Of a stretch of DNA of 64,000 bases, positions 59,424 through 64,000 are shown in pieces. Numbering within the stretch: the stretch's first letter is position 1; each line of letters begins with the position of its first letter. Under the pieces are notes generated by a model that made no database searches, was not told where the DNA came from, and saw nothing but the letters and a program-made list of their open reading frames with translations. This DNA comes from Ipomoea triloba (lineage: Eukaryota; Streptophyta; Magnoliopsida; Solanales; Convolvulaceae), in contig NC_044922.1 in the NCBI RefSeq assembly GCF_003576645.1, positions 22,040,905 through 22,104,904 on the forward strand, in the 5' to 3' direction. The position numbers and the translations under genes were made by a program.

Positions 59424-60010
59424 CTAAAGTCCTATTTGTCTAATAACAGAACTAGGGGTGGCTATTCCCTTTTCTTGTTCTTTTCTCCGGAGCTGCTTAC
59501 TGTAGATGGGAGTGACCATCTTCATCGCTAATCCTCTTAAGGTCTTTGGATTAGGTATGATCACCCCTTTGACTGCTGCTGACCTCAGAAAGTCCCATCT
59601 GGTCTTCCTCTCCATTTCCCTTGGTTCTCCATTTGGTTGAGGAAGGCCCTTTTCCAGAATGTGCAGCAGTAGGAGTCCCTCTTGTGCAGGACTCTNTCCT
59701 CTCCATTTCCCTTGGTTCTCCATTTGATTGAGGAAGGCCCTTTTCCAGATTGTGCAGCAGTAGGAGTCCCTCTTGTGCAGGACTCTCCTCCCGATTCCAG
59801 TATCCCATCGTTGTGGATCTCCTCGCATTTGGGGATCCATTCACCTTGGATGGGAATAGAATTCTTGCTTGGATTATCAGGAAGCTCCGCAATCTGTTCA
59901 CCCTTCGTTGATTCTGGATAGTTTTCTCCTTGAAAGTCTTTGGACTTGACTGCCGGTTTCTTTCCTCTATAAAAGAATGGAACATCATCTTTTCCTTTCT
60001 TTTTCTCCAT
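59424..60010 (-). pseudogene. Unknown ORF between pol and ORF3
   Basis: From ATG 60,010 it reads MEKKKGKDDVPFFYRGKKPA, a basic, hydrophilic protein of no family I know. A near-perfect 89-base direct repeat (59,608-59,695 and 59,697-59,786) separated by a single N breaks it, after which the frame continues ...LRSAAVKGVIIPNPKTL to 59,424. If one repeat copy and the N are artefacts, it would be an open frame of about 165 codons. The position between pol and the envelope-like ORF is unusual for Ty1/copia. Confidence 0.5.
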
Positions 60011-60210
60011 GGGAAGTTGATGATATGAACTTCTGAAAGAAACCCTCTTATTTATAGCCCAATAAGGTTATCACTTTTGAGTCACGGGATGCAATATGAA
60101 TGACCATTCAATGCTTGTGTAACTCCAAAGCTGCCATAAAGTTGATGACACCGCCCCTCACATGCGAAACAGTTCATGGCACTAAATACAAGAAGATAAG
60201 ATTTGACCAT

Positions 60211-63200
60211 TCATCCCAATTCTATCATTCCCAATTCTAACCTTAGTTGAGAGAATCTATTTTCACATAACGCTTTTGTGAAAATATCTGCTAGTTGCTC
60301 CTCCGTTGCAACATATTCCAAAGTAATGTCCTTCCTCTCAACATGGTCTCGGATGAAGTGATACTTAATATCAATATGCTTTGTTCTAGAATGTAACACT
60401 GGATTGTGGGTGATGGCAATAGCACTTGTATTGTCACACATGATCTTAACCTCCTTACACTCAACCCCATAATCCAGTAATTGTTGCTTCATCCATAAAA
60501 CCTGAGCACAGCAACTTCCAGCTGCTACATACTCTGCCTCAGCGGTGCTTGTAGCTATCGAATGCTGTTTCTTGCTAAACCATGAGACAAGTCTTCCACC
60601 TAGAAACTGACATGTCCCTGATGTGCTCTTTCGATCTATCTTACAACCGGCAAAGTCCGCATCTGAATAACCCATAAGTTCGAAAGATCCACCTCTCGAA
60701 TACCAAAGTCCAACACTTTGCGTACCTTTGAGATATCTAAGGATCTTTTTAGATGCATTTAAGTGACTTTCCTTAGGACTTGCCTGAAACCTAGCACATA
60801 CACCTACTGCAAAGGATATATCTGGTCTACTAGCAGTTAAATAAAGAAGAGATCCGATGATACCTCGATAAGTAGTTTGATCGACCTCTCGACCTTCACT
60901 GTCGACATCGATACGTAGAGAGGTTCCCATGGGTACTTTGACTGAGGATTTCCCTTCTATATTGTATTTTCTGAGCAGATCCTTGGTGTATTTCTCCTGA
61001 TTGATGAAGATGCCTTCCTTAAGCTGTCTCACTTGTAATCCAAGGAAGTAGTTTAGTTCTCCCATCATGCTCATCTCGAACTTCCCTTTCATCAATCTGG
61101 AGAACTTCTCGCACAAGTCTGGATTGGTGCTTCCAAAAATGATATCGTCCACATAGATTTGCACCAATAAGATGTGATCCCCGTCCTTAATTCTAAACAA
61201 TGTTTTGTCCACTAGGCCTTTGGTGAACCCACACTGAAGTAGAAAAGAGGATAAGGTATCATACCAAGCTCTCGGAGCTTGTTTTAAGCCGTAAAGTGCC
61301 TTCTTTAATTTGTATACTTTGTCAGCTCCCACGTCCTTCAAGAAACCCGGAGGTTGTTCAACGTACACCTCTTCTTCGAGAAGTCCGTTCAGAAAAGCGC
61401 TCTTGACATCCATTTGATATACCTTAAAGTCTTTGAAGGCGGCATATGCGAGAAAGATGCGTATGGCTTCGAGACGTGCCACTGGAGCGAAGGTTTCATC
61501 AAAATCTATTCCTTCCTCCTGACAGTAGCCTTTGGCAACAAGTCTGGCCTTGTTCCTAACAATAACTCCATCCTCATTCATCTTGTTTCTGAAAACCCAC
61601 TTTGTACCAATGACATTCTGATGATGAGGTCTCGGAACTAGTTCCCAAACGTCGTTCCGCTCAAACTGATGAAGTTCCTCTTGCATGGCTTGCACCCAAT
61701 CTGGATCACATAGAGCCTCATCGATCACCTTAGGCTCTATTTGAGATAGAAAGCAAGCAAACATGCTTTCTCTGTATGCTGATCTGGTTCGAACTCTGTC
61801 ACGTACATCTCCAATCACTTGATCAGCAGGGTGACTTCTCAGCCATCTTAGGTCGGGTTGTGGCTCCTCAGTTGATACTTCCGTTGAAGGTTGAGATGTG
61901 GGTTGAACATCTATGATCTGGATTGGATCAACTGAGTCAGGTGCTTTCTTCTTGGTAGACTCTTCATCATCTGATTCTGACTGGAGTTCTGCTACGTCTC
62001 GAACTATCGACTGCTTGTCTTCGAGAGGTAAGTTTGATCTCTCGATAGACTCTGGCTGATCTTCCTCAGCTGCTTCCGTTGTCTTTGATGGTTGATCTGT
62101 CGATGCCCTTTCATCAAAGGTAACATGTATGGACTCTTCAACCACCAAACTCCGCTTGTTGAAGACTCTGAATGCTTTGCTTGTCGATGAGTATCCCAGA
62201 AATACTCCATCATCTGCCTTTTCTTCAAAAGTTCTTCGTTGAGCCTTCCCATTGTTGTGGATATAGCATTTGCACCCGAATGTGTGGAAGTGGCTTACAT
62301 TCGGTTTTCTTCTATTCCACAACTCATATGGAGTCTTTCCAACTCCTTTTACGATCAAGGACCGATTTTGGGTGTAGCACGCTGTGTTGATTGCTTCTGC
62401 CCAAAATCCTTGTGATATGTTGGCTTGTGAGAGCATGGTCCTTGCGGCTTCTTTGAGAGTTCTATTCCTTCTTTCAGCAACCCCGTTCTGTTGAGGCGTT
62501 CGAGCAGCTGACAGTTGATGATGAATCCCGTTCTCGTTGCAGTAGCTCTCGATTACTTGATTTATGAACTCTCCACCTTGATCTGACCGGATCTTTAGTA
62601 TCGAGACATCCTTTTCAACTTGAACTTGCTTCAAGAAATTTGGCAGGACAATTTTTGTCTCACTTTTCTTGGTTAAGAACACGGTCCATGTGAATCTTGT
62701 GTAGTCATCTACTACCACAAGAGTGTACTTCTTTCCCTTTATGCTGGGTGGATCCATTGGGCCAAATAAGTCCATGTGAAGAAGACTTAATGGTCTAGTG
62801 GATGATGTCTCGGCTTTGCTCTTGAAGGAGGATTTGATCTGTTTGCAACGTTGACATGCCTCACAAATTTTATCCTTTCGAAACGTCACTTTGGGCAGTC
62901 CTTCCACTAAGTTCCTCTTAGTAAGCTTGTTGATAGTTTTAAAGTTCAGATGACTAAGCTTACTATGCCAATCCCAGCATAAATCTTCCTTGCTCCTTGC
63001 TAGCATACATAGGGATGGTTTTGCAGACCTCCAATCCACTATGTACATGTTTCCTTTCCTTGCTGCTTCCAAGACGACTTCGAGAGATTCCTCGCTCATA
63101 ATCTGACATTTGCTTTTGGTGAAGACAACCTTGTAGCCTTTGTCACAGAACTGGCTTGTACTAAGGAGATTGAACTTGAGCCCTTCAACGTAGGATACTC

Positions 63201-63384
63201 CCTTAATAACCAGCTCATTCTTTTGAATTTCACCAACAGCTTTTGTGCGTCCCTTCTTCTCGTTGTCGCCAAATGTCACCAAGGGACCTTCGATAGGTTG
63301 GATGTTCTCTAGCAGTGTTAGATTTCCCGTCATATGTCTCGAACATCCACTGTCAATGAACCACACGTCCCTGGTGTCCTGCAA
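60211..63384 (-). CDS. Ty1/copia Pol polyprotein
   Basis: 1,057 codons open without a break. Order: aspartic protease with [10 protein letters not shown] (residues about 11-20), the GAG-pre-integrase HHCC zinc region (HSKLSH to CEACQRC, about 140-175), and the integrase core with Asp in HMDLFG (about 203), Asp in RSDQGGEF (about 266) and Glu in [10 protein letters not shown] (about 305). Reverse transcriptase follows with [18 protein letters not shown] and YVDD (about 743), then RNase H with YSDADFAGC (about 907), TAEAEY and CDNTSA (about 984). Integrase before reverse transcriptase defines Ty1/copia. It makes element cDNA and inserts it. The first codon shown is TTG; translation probably comes from gag, which lies in another frame. 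Confidence 0.95.
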   Translation of the reverse strand: MQDTRDVWFIDSGCSRHMTGNLTLLENIQPIEGPLVTFGDNEKKGRTKAVGEIQKNELVIKGVSYVEGLKFNLLSTSQFCDKGYKVVFTKSKCQIMSEESLEVVLEAARKGNMYIVDWRSAKPSLCMLARSKEDLCWDWHSKLSHLNFKTINKLTKRNLVEGLPKVTFRKDKICEACQRCKQIKSSFKSKAETSSTRPLSLLHMDLFGPMDPPSIKGKKYTLVVVDDYTRFTWTVFLTKKSETKIVLPNFLKQVQVEKDVSILKIRSDQGGEFINQVIESYCNENGIHHQLSAARTPQQNGVAERRNRTLKEAARTMLSQANISQGFWAEAINTACYTQNRSLIVKGVGKTPYELWNRRKPNVSHFHTFGCKCYIHNNGKAQRRTFEEKADDGVFLGYSSTSKAFRVFNKRSLVVEESIHVTFDERASTDQPSKTTEAAEEDQPESIERSNLPLEDKQSIVRDVAELQSESDDEESTKKKAPDSVDPIQIIDVQPTSQPSTEVSTEEPQPDLRWLRSHPADQVIGDVRDRVRTRSAYRESMFACFLSQIEPKVIDEALCDPDWVQAMQEELHQFERNDVWELVPRPHHQNVIGTKWVFRNKMNEDGVIVRNKARLVAKGYCQEEGIDFDETFAPVARLEAIRIFLAYAAFKDFKVYQMDVKSAFLNGLLEEEVYVEQPPGFLKDVGADKVYKLKKALYGLKQAPRAWYDTLSSFLLQCGFTKGLVDKTLFRIKDGDHILLVQIYVDDIIFGSTNPDLCEKFSRLMKGKFEMSMMGELNYFLGLQVRQLKEGIFINQEKYTKDLLRKYNIEGKSSVKVPMGTSLRIDVDSEGREVDQTTYRGIIGSLLYLTASRPDISFAVGVCARFQASPKESHLNASKKILRYLKGTQSVGLWYSRGGSFELMGYSDADFAGCKIDRKSTSGTCQFLGGRLVSWFSKKQHSIATSTAEAEYVAAGSCCAQVLWMKQQLLDYGVECKEVKIMCDNTSAIAITHNPVLHSRTKHIDIKYHFIRDHVERKDITLEYVATEEQLADIFTKALCENRFSQLRLELGMIELG

Positions 63385-63389
63385 GGAAA

Positions 63390-64000
63390 TTAAGCAAGTT
63401 TAGGTACCCAAACTTTGGGTCCTGGTGGGTTAGTGAGTTTAGGCATCCATTTATACCTTGTGCCCATTATTCCAGGCCTAGGCGCAATGTAGCCATTGTA
63501 CGTTTGATAATCATAAGGAATGCTAGCAAATGTTTTAGGCCTCTTTGGTGCATAAATCAACTTAGGTATAGACTTTTCGATCGGCTTATGCACCATGCCT
63601 TTCATACGCTGTTTGGTCATGTGAAGTTGCTGAAAGTGAGGTTTCTTCCAGAAATTGTGATTCGATGACCAATTCTCACTAGATGGATAGAGTCTGCCTT
63701 TCTTCATCCGTGAGTTCCTAACTATGTGGATCTCAGACCTTCCATATTTGCCCTGAAGCGCATTATATGGAATGTAGCTCTTTTTGTACTTGGAATGGCC
63801 TTGCGAGAGATAGCAAGGTGATCTCTCGATATTGTTTACCCGGCCATTCTTCGTAGCTTTCCTATACTTTCCATTGCTGGTGTATAGGGACGGTTTATGA
63901 ATAGCTACTCTGGTCTTTTCTGTTGGTCCTTTATGACCTTTATTTGGTTTGGGTTGAGATCCTCCATTTCTTGAAGTTCCCAAACCATTGGTCTGTTTAT
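63390..64000 (-). CDS. Gag C-terminal part (runs off the window)
   Basis: Open from the right edge to a TAA at 63,390. Very basic and Asn/Tyr-rich, ending [18 protein letters not shown], the usual wording at the gag-protease border of SIRE-like copia elements. The CCHC knuckle expected upstream is outside the window or lost. The stop and a frame change separate it from pol, with TTTCCTTGCAG just before the first pol codons. It forms the virus-like particle shell in this class of element. Confidence 0.75.
   Translation of the reverse strand, partial: KQTNGLGTSRNGGSQPKPNKGHKGPTEKTRVAIHKPSLYTSNGKYRKATKNGRVNNIERSPCYLSQGHSKYKKSYIPYNALQGKYGRSEIHIVRNSRMKKGRLYPSSENWSSNHNFWKKPHFQQLHMTKQRMKGMVHKPIEKSIPKLIYAPKRPKTFASIPYDYQTYNGYIAPRPGIMGTRYKWMPKLTNPPGPKVWVPKLA

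Larger units (their letters stand above)
52829..64000 (-). mobile_element. SIRE-type Ty1/copia retrotransposon (5' side beyond the window)
   Basis: Reading on the minus strand from the right edge: gag C-terminus, pol in copia order (protease, integrase, reverse transcriptase, RNase H), an unknown ORF, an envelope-position ORF3, a polypurine tract, and a 1,896-base LTR. An extra long ORF after pol, together with long LTRs, marks the SIRE/Maximus lineage. The expected target duplication on this side is GCCTA (52,824-52,828). Frameshifts in ORF3 and a gag-pol frame break suggest the copy is not autonomous, yet pol is fully open, so it is fairly young. Confidence 0.9.

Overview
This window is plant nuclear DNA. 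The genes have plant-type introns and introns and intergenic space are very AT-rich. The gene content is land-plant (CYP714-type P450, RTNLB reticulons, the chloroplast-targeted YCF54 factor, exosome RRP41, F-box/LRR genes), and the spacers are packed with Helitrons, MITEs, tRNA-derived SINEs and a SIRE-type Ty1/copia element. A eudicot is likely. A member of the Solanales (perhaps Convolvulaceae) is only a guess from the look of the repeats.

Layout. 1-2,866 is repeat-rich spacer with a small Helitron. 2,867-5,887 (+) is an intact five-exon CYP714-like cytochrome P450. 6,188-21,655 is a tandem segmental duplication. Each unit carries an intact five-exon RTNLB reticulon gene (+) followed tail-to-tail by a YCF54 gene (-). 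In unit 2 YCF54 is intact. In unit 1 it is a pseudogene that has lost its start codon, its core exon and its C-terminus. Unit 1 also took up a 3.4 kb Helitron (carrying BRF1/TFIIIB exon fragments), a Stowaway MITE, a TRIM-like mini-retroelement and a SINE, while unit 2 took up a different SINE. Each unit therefore acts as the empty site for the other's insertions.

21,656-30,240 is repeat DNA: a foldback element, a CACTA-like end, a LINE RNase H remnant, and a three-copy tandem array of a roughly 2 kb repeat. Broken F-box/LRR genes lie at 30,891-31,985 and 46,632-47,720; their flanks are also duplicated. 36,288-38,619 (+) is an intact 11-exon RRP41 gene. Behind it lies a SEUSS-like exon fragment, then a fourth copy of the 2 kb repeat, further Helitrons and a (TAA)n-rich tandem repeat. 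50,160-51,660 looks like an old Ty3/gypsy LTR.

52,829-64,000 (and beyond the right edge) is one SIRE-type Ty1/copia retrotransposon on the minus strand. From high to low coordinates it has the gag C-terminus, a 1,057-codon pol, an extra ORF of unknown role, an envelope-position ORF3 broken by two frameshifts, a polypurine tract and a 1.9 kb 3' LTR. It sits inside a fragment of the same 2 kb repeat family. The most interesting observations are the Helitron with captured BRF1 exons and a resolvable empty site, the one-sided decay of YCF54, and an octamer scattered through both LTR and coding parts of the SIRE-type element.
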